Source: Farysia itapuensis
Taxonomy: Eukaryota > Basidiomycota > Ustilaginomycetes > Ustilaginales > Ustilaginaceae
NCBI GenBank assembly: GCA_023212645.1
Contig: JALBYC010000002.1
Coordinates: 186,001-250,000 of the forward strand
Reading direction: 5' to 3'
Length of the DNA stretch: 64,000 nucleotides
Shown: one piece after another, positions 40,216 through 50,004 of the stretch
Layout of the letters: every line of letters starts with the position of its first letter
Position numbering within the stretch: position 1 is the stretch's first letter
Made by a program: the position numbers and the translations under genes
The notes under the pieces: model-generated
Told to the model about the DNA's origin: nothing
Seen by the model: the letters and a program-made list of their open reading frames with translations, nothing else
Database searches by the model: none

Positions 40216-41441
40216 TCAGTGACCAACAGAGGCGGTGTACGTGCTGGACATCTGGGGCCATGTTGCGTAGCCATTGATGCCGTATGCACCGCCGTTGGGA
40301 GCGAGACCCTCGCGTAAGAGTTCGCGGAGATTGCGCATGCGTTTGGTCCTGCTGGTGTAGCAGCCTGCCAACGATCTCGTGGCCAGCGGCAGTGGTGTTG
40401 TCCGGTCCCGGGAGGCAGCGTTGGCAATGGCCCCTAGGAGGGAGAACAACTCCTGGTCCATCTGATCCTCGTCTGCGCCCGTGTCAAACATGTCCATCTC
40501 GTCATCTTCGACCACAACGCCAGCCGCCGTACCGCCCGCTGCGCCCCCGGCTCCGCCGAATGTGCCGATGGACGCTCCGCCCATTTTCTTGCCGTCCTTG
40601 CCAGAACTTTTCTTCTTCTTCTCCTTGGGCGGAGCTGCGGCCGCGGCTGCCTTGGCGGCAGCTACTGCTTTTTCCTTCTCCTCGAGCTTGGCAACAAAGC
40701 TCGGGTTCGTCGCCTTTTGCCACTCGAAGAGGAGAGTATCGTACGGCGCGGATCGACCTTCTACGGCACGCTTGGCACCCATCGAGTGGGACTTGCACGT
40801 TAGCGAGCGCGAACATGGCAGTCCCTTGTCGTTGATAACTCCACACTGCTTGTCTACATCGATGGGGCCTTTGTTCTTGCGTCCGCCCTTTTTCTTCTCC
40901 TCCAGCTTGGCAAGACGCTTGTCCTTCTTCTGCTTCTTGGTCAGTGGACCACCGATATCATCACCCCCAACGCTCTCCTCATCGTCTGATGTGAAGAGCC
41001 AGAAACGTTCAGCCGGACGGGAGGCAGGAGAAAGTGGTGCACGGCGCGTGGGAACTTACCTTCAAGCATACGCCGCTTTCTCAAGTCACCTTCGAGAATA
41101 GAGGGCGAGGTTCGGCCTTCAGCTATGTCCCTCGCGAGCTTGCAATTGCGCAGATGGAAGCCAAGCGCTTCTTGCAGAATCGGTCTGTTGCAGTCGGCAC
41201 ATTCCACAACTGCAACATCGTCATCCAGCGGGTAAGGCCCGAAATCAGTCACAATTGTGTCGTCGTAGTGCCATATTGGCGAGTTGGCCGTAGGATCTGG
41301 TGACGATTCTGCATCTGTATTACACCCACGCGCAATGGTCAGCGCTGTTCAGGCGCGATGAGGGTGAATGAGCAACTTACCGCTTCGAGTGGCCGCTTCA
41401 ATGTCAGACCATGATGGACCGGGCCTTCTTTCAGCTTCCAT
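40216..41441 (-). CDS. SGF73: SAGA deubiquitinase-module subunit Sgf73 (ataxin-7-like), three exons
   Basis: 361 residues, join of 41441-41381, 41314-41060 and 40985-40216. It anchors the H2B deubiquitinase module to SAGA. The start is the ATG at 41441: its 20-residue exon ([20 protein letters not shown]) is the only frame that splices into the next exon without a stop. An N-terminal zinc finger has Cys59, Cys62, His74, Cys78 ([10 protein letters not shown]... HLRNC). The SCA7 domain has Cys153, Cys163, Cys169, His172 ([20 protein letters not shown]) followed by [15 protein letters not shown]. Introns are 66 and 74 nt. A Lys/Ala/Gly-rich linker and a C-terminal conserved-looking helix ([12 protein letters not shown]) follow. 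Divergent from APN2. Confidence 0.88.
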
Positions 41442-41873
41442 CGTGTCTCGAGCTTAGCTTCGTGCCCGAGCCGAGTGCGCAGAGTGGTGGTGTGAGGATT
41501 TAGATTGGCCTTGTTGCATCCATCAGCGTTTGAGTAGGTCTGTACTTCAGCTCTTCTGACTGAGCGGTAAAGACAGCAGAATTCTTCCAGGAACTTGTCC
41601 CCTTCCAGCCAACCGGATGCGTCCTTGCCAGTGTCGGTCACAGCTGGGCTAAACGACCCGTGTCAAGGGACGATAAAGTGAGGTGAGGTCCCGGTTATTG
41701 AGCTGCCCCCTGGACAAAGTTGGAACCCAAATCGCCCGATCCTCATCGGGGGGAAGCTCCTTATGCCTCCACCCAAAGCATCTATCCACCACCGCTGACA
41801 TTCGCCCGCACACGATCGCTTGGGCTTCGGACCTCTTCCACGCAATTGGCAATGCAGCCGCTGTGATGTTAGG
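41442..41873. promoter_or_regulatory. SGF73/APN2 divergent promoter
   Basis: 432 bp between start codons. Minus-strand frames here have no usable ATG connected to SGF73 and overlap APN2 as shadows. No clear regulatory element recognised. Confidence 0.4.
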
Positions 41874-43949
41874 ATGCGCATCACAGTGTGGAACATCAAT
41901 GGTCTGCGGACATTGAAAGGCTATCAGCCATGGTTCAAGCTCGCTGATTGGGAGGCTTGCCTCGAGCACCTCGGTGCTGACATTGCTTGCTTCCAGGAAA
42001 CCAAGATGACCCGCAAACAGCTCACCGAGTCCATGTGCATCCTGCCCTCGTACAACACCTTCTTCAACTTCCACCCGCTCAAAGGATACTCCGGCACGGT
42101 GACATATGTGCGCAAAGCGGCATCGATTCCGCTGAAAGCCGAGCAGGGCATCACAGGTCGTCTCTGTTCGACGCCTGAAGATGCCATCGGCTGCAACCCA
42201 ATAGACACCCGAGACGACATTGATACCCAGCTGTTTCAAGCTCTTGACGACGAAGGACGCGCGGTAGTGCTAGATCTGGGCCTCTTTGTGCTCTTCAACT
42301 TGTACGCTCCCAACGAAACAGGCCCAGAACGGCTGGAATACAAGATGAGCTACTACAAGTGTTTAGCCGAGCGAGCACATCGACTCATCGCAGCTGGACG
42401 ACAAGTGATGATTGTGGGCGATATGAACATCATTCGCGATCCAATCGACCACTGCGACCCAGAACAAAGCTTGAAAGAGCACGGCTGGACGCATTTCCAC
42501 CAACACCCCGCTCGTTCGTGGTTCACCTCCTTTCTCGCACCCCAGGGCAAGTTCCACGACGTGGGGCGTCTATACCACCCCGAACGACGCAAGATGTTCA
42601 CCTGCTGGAATACACTCATCGATGCAAGGCCGGCCAACTACGGTGTCCGACTCGACTACACGCTCGTAACAGAAGGCCTGCTACCCTGGGTCAAAGGCGC
42701 AGACATACAGCCAGACATCTATGGAAGCGACCACTGCCCTGTCTACATCGATTTGTATGACGAACGCGAAATCGATGGAAAGACTGTCTTGCTCAAAGAC
42801 CTGATGCATGGCGGTGAGAATAGGCCGCCGCCTCCACTGGCCGCCTGCTTTTACGACGAATTCTCGGGAAAGCAGCGGAAGCTTGCTTCCTTTTTCTCGA
42901 AAAAGAACGGTGTGCATGTTGGTGCGGCGTCGTCGGAATCTGTGTCAACGGCTCCGTCTGCCTCGACAATTGCGCAGTCGGGGTCGGACGCCTCTGAGCC
43001 ATCGTTGGCGGTTGCGCTGTTCGCCCTGCAATCACAACAAGAGGGTGTTGAGGCGAGTCCTGCCGCAGCTATTCCTGTGACGCAGCCGCCGTCAACACCC
43101 GCGCCGGCACCGCGAGCACCATCTCCGGTGAAGAAACCATCTCAATCACCCAAGTTGCCGATAAACAGCAAGAAGCCAGCAAAGCAATCCAAGGGACAGA
43201 AAAGCTTGCAGTCGTTCTTCGGCAAGCCAGCCTCCATCAGTCCTTCCCCATCAAAAGAGTCCTTAAAGGAAGAAGATCGACAGCTGTCGGATGCTATTGC
43301 AGCGTCGGAAGCCATGTCCGATGCGTTCGCCCTGTCCAACAACACACAGGTAGAGGACAATCCATGTATACCCAACGAGCTATCGGAAGCCGCCAACACA
43401 AACAGCGTAGACGACGAAGATTCGATTCAAGACTTTCAAGACGGCGCGTCCGAGTACTTTTCCACACAATCATCCACATCACAGTCGGGGGAGAAATCGG
43501 CTGCGGAGCGAGTTGGCGCATCTTTAGCGTGGGGGGCTATCTTCTCACCAGCACCTGCACCGGTATGTCGCTTGCATCAGGAAGCGTGCCGTGCCTGGAC
43601 GGTGAACAAACCTGGCCCCAATCATGGACGCAAATTCTGGCTCTGTGCACGACCAGTCGGGCCCGGCTACGAGAAATCAGGCCGGGCAAAGGGCGACGTC
43701 AATCCGGAATACCGGTGCAATTTCTTCCTGTGGGACTCAGATCTTCGCTCAGAAGCAACACGCAAGAAGCGCAAACAGTCTGAAGCTGGGACGCCTCTCG
43801 GCACACAAAAGCAGAACAAGGGGACGGAAGGCACTTTCTTTGCCGAGCTCGGACGGGAGCACAAGAAGAACGTCGAGAGTGGCACAGCCGTGCAGCAAGG
43901 ATACGCCTGGGGCCCACATAAAAGGGTCCGTCCAGACTCAAGCTCGTAA
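41874..43949 (+). CDS. APN2: AP endonuclease 2 (ExoIII family) with PIP box and GRF zinc finger
   Basis: 691 residues from the ATG at 41874 (MRITVWNINGLRTLKG, the usual family start). It cleaves DNA at abasic sites and trims 3' blocks. Catalytic motifs: NINGLRT, FQETK, YAPNETG, GDMNI, LDYTLVT and GSDHCP, spread over residues 6-300. The middle (340-560) is disordered and Ser/Pro-rich, with a PCNA-binding box QKSLQSFF near 440. The C-terminal GRF zinc finger starts CRLHQEACRAWTVNKPGPNHGR and ends with CNFFLW. The order matches Apn2/APE2 proteins. Its stop is 26 bp from that of QRI7. Confidence 0.95.
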   Translation: MRITVWNINGLRTLKGYQPWFKLADWEACLEHLGADIACFQETKMTRKQLTESMCILPSYNTFFNFHPLKGYSGTVTYVRKAASIPLKAEQGITGRLCSTPEDAIGCNPIDTRDDIDTQLFQALDDEGRAVVLDLGLFVLFNLYAPNETGPERLEYKMSYYKCLAERAHRLIAAGRQVMIVGDMNIIRDPIDHCDPEQSLKEHGWTHFHQHPARSWFTSFLAPQGKFHDVGRLYHPERRKMFTCWNTLIDARPANYGVRLDYTLVTEGLLPWVKGADIQPDIYGSDHCPVYIDLYDEREIDGKTVLLKDLMHGGENRPPPPLAACFYDEFSGKQRKLASFFSKKNGVHVGAASSESVSTAPSASTIAQSGSDASEPSLAVALFALQSQQEGVEASPAAAIPVTQPPSTPAPAPRAPSPVKKPSQSPKLPINSKKPAKQSKGQKSLQSFFGKPASISPSPSKESLKEEDRQLSDAIAASEAMSDAFALSNNTQVEDNPCIPNELSEAANTNSVDDEDSIQDFQDGASEYFSTQSSTSQSGEKSAAERVGASLAWGAIFSPAPAPVCRLHQEACRAWTVNKPGPNHGRKFWLCARPVGPGYEKSGRAKGDVNPEYRCNFFLWDSDLRSEATRKKRKQSEAGTPLGTQKQNKGTEGTFFAELGREHKKNVESGTAVQQGYAWGPHKRVRPDSSS

Positions 43950-43975
43950 ACATAAACGTGGGTATACTGCGTGCT

Positions 43976-45178
43976 TTATACGACTTCTTCGATACTCCAT
44001 TTGGAACGTGCGTGCTGTGTGAGGTCGTTTGTTTTGTGTTTGTCGTAAAGAAGTTGCCCTGCCCAGGCGATCATGACAGCGTTGTCTGTGCACAATGAAA
44101 GTGGCGGGAAACTGAGTCGGACATCTTGCCGGCCTACCTCGTCCAGGCACATGCGCAATCTTCCGCGCAGAAATTTGTTACTAGCCACACCACCGCTACA
44201 GACCAGTGTGGTGATATCGTCAGTCGAGACGTTGCCCTTTGGCGTGATGCGTGGGAAAGATTTGCGCGGATCTTTGCGCAGTTGTGACGTGTGGCGAAGA
44301 ACCATGGCGACTTTATCTTCCAGCTGAGCAAACGCTGCACGTTGAAACACACTTGCGAACTCAGCTTGCTGCAGGTCTGTCAGTGGCCCAGCTTCTTGCA
44401 GCTTGCGAATGTGACGCACAATAGCAGACTGAGTACCAGAGAATGAGAACGATGGCTTGCCTTTGTCTGGCACCGGCAATGTAATCGCAGATGTCCCAGT
44501 GTACTTCGATGCAGTGGCTTCCAGAAGAGCTCCAGGTGCACTTGCCCATGGTAGATCCAGCTGGCGAGCGACCTTGTCAATAATGTCTCCGATCGCTCCA
44601 TCCGTGGTGTTGGCCAGGATTTCGAAGGACGTTACCGATTTCGCAAGGACGAGCATGCTGTGACCTCCAGACACGAGCAAGACGAGAAAGGGAAAAGCAG
44701 GAGGGTCCGGATCGGACAGCAATGGGGTCAGTGCGTGCGCTACCATGTGGTGCACATAGATCAGTGGCTTGGAATGAACAGCGGCAAGGGTCTTGGCGGC
44801 ACAGAGCCCAACTCCCAGCGAGCTAGCCATGCCAGGACCCAGAGTGACGGCAATTGCGTCGATTTGATCAATTGTTAAAGATGCTTCTGACAGGGCAGAT
44901 GCAACTGTTTTGGGTATTGAAGCATGATGCGCTCGGGCAGCCAAAAGCGGATGGATACCAGACGTTGAAGAGTGATCTTGCTTGGTTACAATAGACGAGA
45001 GGATCTGGCGGTCAGAAGAGACCACAGCCGCACATGAATCGTCACAGGAGCTCTCAATGCCCAAGATCAATCGTGGCTTGCCATTGGTCGTAGTCCGAAA
45101 AGATCGGCGCAGCTGTGAAGGCCAAGCTTTTGACCGAATCTCGTGAGCCAGTCCGTAGCCACGTCTGACGGTGAGCAT
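43976..45178 (-). CDS. QRI7: Mitochondrial tRNA threonylcarbamoyltransferase (t6A37), Qri7/OSGEPL1
   Basis: 400 residues from the ATG at 45178. It adds threonylcarbamoyl to A37 of mitochondrial tRNAs. The first 35 residues (MLTVRRGYGLAHEIRSKAW..., Arg-rich, no acidic run) look like a presequence; this separates it from cytosolic Kae1. Family motifs: GIESSCDDSC near 39, the metal-binding HHMVAH near 136, LVSGGHSMLV, GDIIDKVAR, SFSGTQSA and LVCSGGVASN. The frame continues upstream to a GTG, but that part lacks family similarity. Its start codon overlaps, on the other strand, a possible start of the next gene (CATG at 45176-45179). Confidence 0.93.
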   Translation of the reverse strand: MLTVRRGYGLAHEIRSKAWPSQLRRSFRTTTNGKPRLILGIESSCDDSCAAVVSSDRQILSSIVTKQDHSSTSGIHPLLAARAHHASIPKTVASALSEASLTIDQIDAIAVTLGPGMASSLGVGLCAAKTLAAVHSKPLIYVHHMVAHALTPLLSDPDPPAFPFLVLLVSGGHSMLVLAKSVTSFEILANTTDGAIGDIIDKVARQLDLPWASAPGALLEATASKYTGTSAITLPVPDKGKPSFSFSGTQSAIVRHIRKLQEAGPLTDLQQAEFASVFQRAAFAQLEDKVAMVLRHTSQLRKDPRKSFPRITPKGNVSTDDITTLVCSGGVASNKFLRGRLRMCLDEVGRQDVRLSFPPLSLCTDNAVMIAWAGQLLYDKHKTNDLTQHARSKWSIEEVV

Positions 45179-45341
45179 GCTGAGGAAGAGCCTCCTGCGC
45201 TTGCCTTTCCAGCGTCCGTCAAAAAGCACTTTGAGCAATTTCTTCTCGCGTACTTCATCTTTGGCCAGGGTCCAGTCACAGTCTTGTATTATTATTTCAG
45301 CCGTCTCTCCTCTCCTCTTCGTCCCTGACGTGGAACCACCC

Positions 45342-46931
45342 ATGTCGGCCAAGAACAGTGATCGACACGTCATCGTCCTTGGTGCTGGAATTGCTGGGCT
45401 CAGTACAGCATATGCCCTCTCGGAGGCGGGCGTCAGAGTGACCGTCCTGGAAGGAAGAAGTCGAGTCGGTGGCCGAATACACACATGGTCTTTGGATCAC
45501 AATGAGACAGTCAATGCTTCGGGGCCACCCGCACATGGGCGCAATGCAGATAGAGACCTGTCGTTAAGCAGCCGGGTAGTCGACCTTGGCGCGAGTTTTG
45601 TCCATGGCACCGTAGGAAACCCTCTTACTGCGCTCGCGAAGGAGGCCCAGTTCGATCTGCACTACGGCGATACCAGATGTATGCACTATGCTTACGACAA
45701 ATCCGGCGGAGAAAGTCTAGACACAGAAAAGGCTGAGCGCATAGAGTTTCTGAGTCATGCTACTACCTTTTCTCGCCTAAAGAAAAAGGTGCAGGAACAT
45801 CGCCTAGGCCCGAAGGACTCTGAATCAGTCTGGTCTGCTTTGACAAGTAAACAATTGTATCATGCAGACCTGTGGGAAGATGTTCGGGACGAAGAGGAGA
45901 AGCAATTGATCTTATCTATCTCATCGATCTGGAGCGGATGGACTGGCGCCAACCTTTCTCAGGTTAGCCTCAGATGGTGGGGCCACGAACAAGAACATGG
46001 CGGGCCTGATGCCGTTGTCCTGCCTGGCTACTCGTCGCTGGTCAACTGGTTGGCTGAAGGCATACGAAAGCATGAACATAACAGTATCCTGCTCAATCGG
46101 ACGGTGACCGTCGTTGAGCTTCGCCAGGAACAACAAGAAACTGACCACGTTCAGATCATCACCAACATAACTCCGCGAGGCGATGAGAGTGTGCGCAGAC
46201 ACGTCGGGTATGAGGGCTCGCATGTTGTATGCACGGTTCCATTACCTATACTCCGAGGCAACGATTTGCGCTTCCTTCCTCCCCTCGGCCAGAGACGACG
46301 GGACACACTCAAAAGGATCGGAATGGGTGTACTGGAGAAGGTCATTCTCACGTATGCCGAACCGTGGTGGAACAAGTACACTACCAAATCAGGGAGTCCC
46401 CCTCCTTCTTGGTTGTTTCTACTGCCTATGAAGGGAACGGCAGACCTATCAGTCAGGGGCAATTTTTCCTATGAGAATCTCGTAGCTCAAAATTATTATG
46501 CGATCAATGGACAGGCTACCCTGGTCTTCTTCATGGGGCCGACAGTCCGGCTTTCCGATTACATGTTCATGAACTCAGTAGAACATGAGTTGCACACGCG
46601 TCTTGTCTCGAGTTTGGTTCCAGAAGACGAACAGGAAAGTATCCCAGTGCCGAGAGACTGCATTGTCACAAATTGGGGCCAAGACAAGCTCTCGCTGGGC
46701 AGCTATACTTACATCCCAGCGGCCGAGCCGAGAGGCTCCGACCCCGCTGCAAGCCCCTTGGACCTCAAAGAAGCTGGTCATCCACTGTGGGACGGTCGAC
46801 TCGGCTTTGCCGGCGAACACACAAGCATGAATCACTACGCAACCGTTCATGGCGCGTACACAGAAGGTCTTCGCGAAGCCAAGAGACTTTTAGACTTGTT
46901 CGAACTCGAAGATCTGAACGGCGGGAAGTGA
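45342..46931 (+). CDS. FMS1: FAD-dependent amine oxidase, polyamine oxidase-like
   Basis: 529 residues from the ATG at 45342. Likely oxidises spermine or N-acetyl polyamines, giving aldehyde and H2O2. The FAD-binding fold starts at once: VIVLGAGIAGLSTAYALSEA (GxGxxG), then EGRSRVGGRIHTW. VDLGASFVHG is typical for FAD amine oxidases. The C-terminal FAD motif is LGFAGEHTSMNHYATVHGAYTEG. WSGWTGANLSQVSLRWWGHE resembles fungal Fms1-type enzymes. The frame is open up to an ATG at 45177, which would add 55 residues resembling a mitochondrial presequence. No peroxisomal SKL-type end (ends NGGK). An LSD1-like histone demethylase is less likely, as there is no SWIRM domain. Confidence 0.82.
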   Translation: MSAKNSDRHVIVLGAGIAGLSTAYALSEAGVRVTVLEGRSRVGGRIHTWSLDHNETVNASGPPAHGRNADRDLSLSSRVVDLGASFVHGTVGNPLTALAKEAQFDLHYGDTRCMHYAYDKSGGESLDTEKAERIEFLSHATTFSRLKKKVQEHRLGPKDSESVWSALTSKQLYHADLWEDVRDEEEKQLILSISSIWSGWTGANLSQVSLRWWGHEQEHGGPDAVVLPGYSSLVNWLAEGIRKHEHNSILLNRTVTVVELRQEQQETDHVQIITNITPRGDESVRRHVGYEGSHVVCTVPLPILRGNDLRFLPPLGQRRRDTLKRIGMGVLEKVILTYAEPWWNKYTTKSGSPPPSWLFLLPMKGTADLSVRGNFSYENLVAQNYYAINGQATLVFFMGPTVRLSDYMFMNSVEHELHTRLVSSLVPEDEQESIPVPRDCIVTNWGQDKLSLGSYTYIPAAEPRGSDPAASPLDLKEAGHPLWDGRLGFAGEHTSMNHYATVHGAYTEGLREAKRLLDLFELEDLNGGK

Positions 46932-47157
46932 CGATCTTGAACACTCCGTACGCAGTTGGGCTCTTGACCTTTTTCATGCCTGGACCATGCCAGCGTTACT
47001 CTTGAAGAACTGTGTAGGTTTACGACTCGGATGGTAACGCTCTCTATTCGCTGCTAGAGTAGTGTCCCTACCAAACGATTTTAGCCCTCTCTACAGCAAT
47101 TCTACAGACTTTTTGGTCACATAACCCCAAGAAGGGCTGCGAGCTCCTGATTTATCG

Positions 47158-48282
47158 CTACGACTGTATGGAGATGCTATCTGGACAATGAGGATGGCGG
47201 ACTAGTTCTTCGTATAAAGTTTCTGGGATGTCTCTGGCCAGTGTTATTGTGACATTGATGATCTTGCGTGCGTCTAGCGGTGGTAAATTGCGGAGGAGCT
47301 TCATCGGAGATGTGCTTTCCATTAGTTCACTGCGCATGATGTGCAGCTGGGCGACAATACATAGCACGTTGAGATGGACGCCAAAGGCGAGCAAAAAGTC
47401 CCACAGCTGGAGCACTTCGTGCAATGGAGGCGTGCACGCACACAGGGTCATGACAGACGGGAAAGCGTAAATCTCCGCCGACAGTTCCTTACCCTGCAGA
47501 TAGCTGTACAAAGGTTGATCGAGCAGCTCTAGACATTTGTCGAGCAGTCGCAGCCCCCGATGAACACCGGACAGCGTGGGTTGCACGTACAACGGACAGC
47601 ATGTCTCGATGAACGTGTTGAAACAGTAGAACGCTTCTATTTCGCTGCCGAGTGTGTACAGGAACGGTGCAGCCAGAACATTCATGCCCTGCACATAGCT
47701 GAATTCATACACCTCGTTGCCGTTATTCTTGTTACCGGTGTCAGCCGCTGCACTGTGCTTCCAGACGAAAGCATCCAGTAGGCGAATCAGCTTCTCCTCA
47801 CCAACACGTTCCTGAAACCCTTCGTCGGTTGCGAGTGTTCGAAAGGTGTCATTCCGTATCTTGTCCTGCGCCAAGCTCTTGCCTTTTGCCACGAGCACCA
47901 GATAGTCCGCTACGGGAAGGTTTTTGATGCCTAGTAGCAATTTCCATACGACACTGCGGTACGTCGCGCCTGTGCTTGTCAACACATTGTCAGGAGGAAG
48001 CGGAGTCGTGACAAGCATCTGGCGTATGTTGGCGAGTGAATCTGATCCAGACGATACAGCTCTCTTACGCATCGGCGTTTGCGATCTAGGCGCGGCTGGA
48101 GCAAGGAATACGGATCGCAACGACGTACCGTGCGCGCCATCGCGAGAGGATACACGTCGACTAGACTCGGCTCTGGACGAAGTTGAGCCTTGAGCTTGCT
48201 CAAATACTCGAGCCCATTCCTTGACACCAGTCACCCTTTCCCCACCTCTCTGGAATGCCGTCGTAGAAGGCACAACCATCAT
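47158..48282 (-). CDS. BUB2: TBC-domain Rab/Ran-type GAP Bub2 (spindle position checkpoint)
   Basis: 374 residues from tandem ATGs at 48282/48279. Bub2 with Bfa1 inactivates the GTPase Tem1 and blocks mitotic exit until the spindle is placed correctly. In fission yeast the counterpart is Cdc16. The TBC dual-finger residues are visible: IRNDTFR (IxxDxxR, Arg finger) and YVQGMN (YxQG, Gln finger). The start of the domain (SVVWKLLLGIKNLP), EEKLIRLLDAFVW and ELSAEIYAFPSVMTLC are Bub2-like. The N-terminal 100 residues are Ser/Arg-rich and disordered. The frame opens further to a GTG, not a credible start. ACGCGT at 48369-48374 lies 87 bp upstream. Confidence 0.88.
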   Translation of the reverse strand: MMVVPSTTAFQRGGERVTGVKEWARVFEQAQGSTSSRAESSRRVSSRDGAHGTSLRSVFLAPAAPRSQTPMRKRAVSSGSDSLANIRQMLVTTPLPPDNVLTSTGATYRSVVWKLLLGIKNLPVADYLVLVAKGKSLAQDKIRNDTFRTLATDEGFQERVGEEKLIRLLDAFVWKHSAAADTGNKNNGNEVYEFSYVQGMNVLAAPFLYTLGSEIEAFYCFNTFIETCCPLYVQPTLSGVHRGLRLLDKCLELLDQPLYSYLQGKELSAEIYAFPSVMTLCACTPPLHEVLQLWDFLLAFGVHLNVLCIVAQLHIMRSELMESTSPMKLLRNLPPLDARKIINVTITLARDIPETLYEELVRHPHCPDSISIQS

Positions 48283-48801
48283 GCATCGCGTGAGGGAGTA
48301 GCTGTCAAGGTTGTGCCGCAAGCACAGGACCCTGCATCTCCGAGACCAACACTTGTTCGCACTCGTCCACGCGTGCACGCTCTCTGCGAATTAACAAGAA
48401 ATCAAAAAATGAACAGCGGTAAAGCACACAAAGAAGGTGAAAATGGAAACATACGGGACAAAGCAGAGGTAAAACTTGCACTTTTGCCAACTCACTTTTG
48501 GCTGTGTAGACAAAAAGGAACACACACTGCAACCACAATGACGCGATCGATTCCTGTCCTCATGATTGCGCAAGAAGACGTCAAGCTGACAGGCTCCTTC
48601 TCACCATTGCCTGGGCATTCTTCTTGATCTGGGGTGGCAACACATTCCTTTTTACTAGTCCGAAGCAGTACCGTAAGCTGAGATATGCTGCCATGCTGGT
48701 AAGATAGTTTCGACAATGCTATAGAAGTACAAAATGACATGAACGCGCGCAGTAATTTGACCTATCGGTATCAAGAATGGCTCTGGTAGCGAACAAAGTA
48801 G
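48283..48801. other. Intergenic between RING gene (3') and BUB2 (5')
   Basis: About 520 bp. No convincing reading frame. One MluI-type box (ACGCGT, 48369-48374) lies close to the BUB2 start. Nothing else is recognised. Confidence 0.4.
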
Positions 48802-50004
48802 CTACTCGTAGATTGGCCACGCTGCAAGTTTGCCGCCAGGCTCCTTGCTGCATTTTTGTTCGCAGCCTTGAACTGGACATCGAAATCGCTTCGGCTTTGC
48901 TGTTGGTTTGGGAGCGGCATCGTTGGCGGTAGCAGTTGATGGCTGCCGAGCACGAATGGAATGACGAGCGCCTTTGGCAGGAGGTTCATCGTCTGATGCT
49001 TCAACTGCTTTGACTTTCCCCTTGCGTTTGCTACTGCCTGCTGATGCTTCTGCAGCACTGCCCTTTGATGGCTCCACAGAGATGCCACTAAGTCGATCAA
49101 TGCATTTGCCATCAATGACATGACCGCAAGGAAGGGCCCATAGACGATGCTCGTTGGCCCCTCCGGTGACCAATGCGTGGCGACAATTGGCACAGATCGG
49201 CGTCGTGTCGGGTAACGGACCTGTTACCTTTTCCTTGTCCTCGAAGTAGGTCTCGAGGTCCACTGGTGGCTCTATGATTGAGTGAACAAAGCCTGGTTGC
49301 GGATCGTACGGATGCGTTGTCTTGGGATCGTACGTGAGTGGCGGCTTGGGAGCTGCCGAATGAGGGCGTTCAGACGATTCGTCAAACCCATGCGTTTCGG
49401 CGTAACGTGACCGCAGATTTTGCAAGTAAGAGCCAATCAGGTCCATTCCGAAGCCTGCACCCAGACTATAGCCAGCCTCTTCGATATCGTAAGCTCTTCT
49501 TACGGCTGTGGAAGGACGTGAGGCAGACGAAGCAAGTACTCCAGTGCTTTGTGGGATGTGAGAACCGCTATTGTATGGTCCTCGCGGAATACTGTCGTGA
49601 ATATGTAATCCTGGCGCACTGCTCTGATTACGTCGACGAGACGACGGCGCACGCACGAACGTGTTCAGCGAAGGAGGAAAATATCCGGCGCCGACGATTC
49701 TGAAGTCTTCTTGATCGGTCGCATCTGCTCCCGCTAAGCGATTTCTGTGTGCTGTTGCTGTCCTTCCAGACTGTGATATCGCATGGTTAGTCTGATCGGC
49801 ATCTCTACTACCAAAGGATGTATCGACGTCTTGAATCACGATAGGTTCGCTGCTTCTGGAGCCAGTCCTTCGACGGTGTGAATTCCAGTCTCCTCGTGCA
49901 GTTGCAGGTCGATGAAGCGTATTGCGAGATGTAGAGGCACTCGGAGGGGATTCTTCGGTAAGATCCACGACAGAGCTGGGTCCTGCCGATGGTCTAACTG
50001 GCAT
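48802..50004 (-). CDS. RING-like zinc finger protein with SUMO-interaction-like motifs
   Basis: 400 residues from the ATG at 50004 (a TTG-initiated extension is not credible). The C-terminus has a split zinc-binding pattern: Cys271, Cys274 (CANCRH), Cys293, His295 (LPCGHVIDGKC), Cys301, then after a 74-residue Ser/Lys-rich insert Cys376, Cys381, Cys385 (CPVQGCEQKC). This fits a RING-type ubiquitin ligase with an enlarged central loop. Near the N-terminus are VVDLTEE (12-18) and IVIQDVD (55-61), hydrophobic-acidic motifs like SUMO-interacting motifs. A SUMO-targeted ubiquitin ligase (Slx8/Rfp-like) is therefore possible. No neighbour supports or opposes that. The rest is disordered. Confidence 0.62.
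   Translation of the reverse strand: MPVRPSAGPSSVVDLTEESPPSASTSRNTLHRPATARGDWNSHRRRTGSRSSEPIVIQDVDTSFGSRDADQTNHAISQSGRTATAHRNRLAGADATDQEDFRIVGAGYFPPSLNTFVRAPSSRRRNQSSAPGLHIHDSIPRGPYNSGSHIPQSTGVLASSASRPSTAVRRAYDIEEAGYSLGAGFGMDLIGSYLQNLRSRYAETHGFDESSERPHSAAPKPPLTYDPKTTHPYDPQPGFVHSIIEPPVDLETYFEDKEKVTGPLPDTTPICANCRHALVTGGANEHRLWALPCGHVIDGKCIDRLSGISVEPSKGSAAEASAGSSKRKGKVKAVEASDDEPPAKGARHSIRARQPSTATANDAAPKPTAKPKRFRCPVQGCEQKCSKEPGGKLAAWPIYE

Noticed and set aside
41339..41641. 100-codon frame considered as SGF73 exon 1
   Set aside because: Splicing from this frame into the next exon gives an immediate stop; the alternative frame starting at 41441 reads through.
41649..42239. 196-codon minus-strand frame, first considered as an upstream part of SGF73
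   Set aside because: It lies opposite APN2, has no start linked to SGF73, and SGF73 already has a clean ATG exon at 41441-41381.
45100..45484. Long upstream extension of the QRI7 frame
   Set aside because: Starts with GTG, overlaps the amine oxidase coding region and lacks family similarity.
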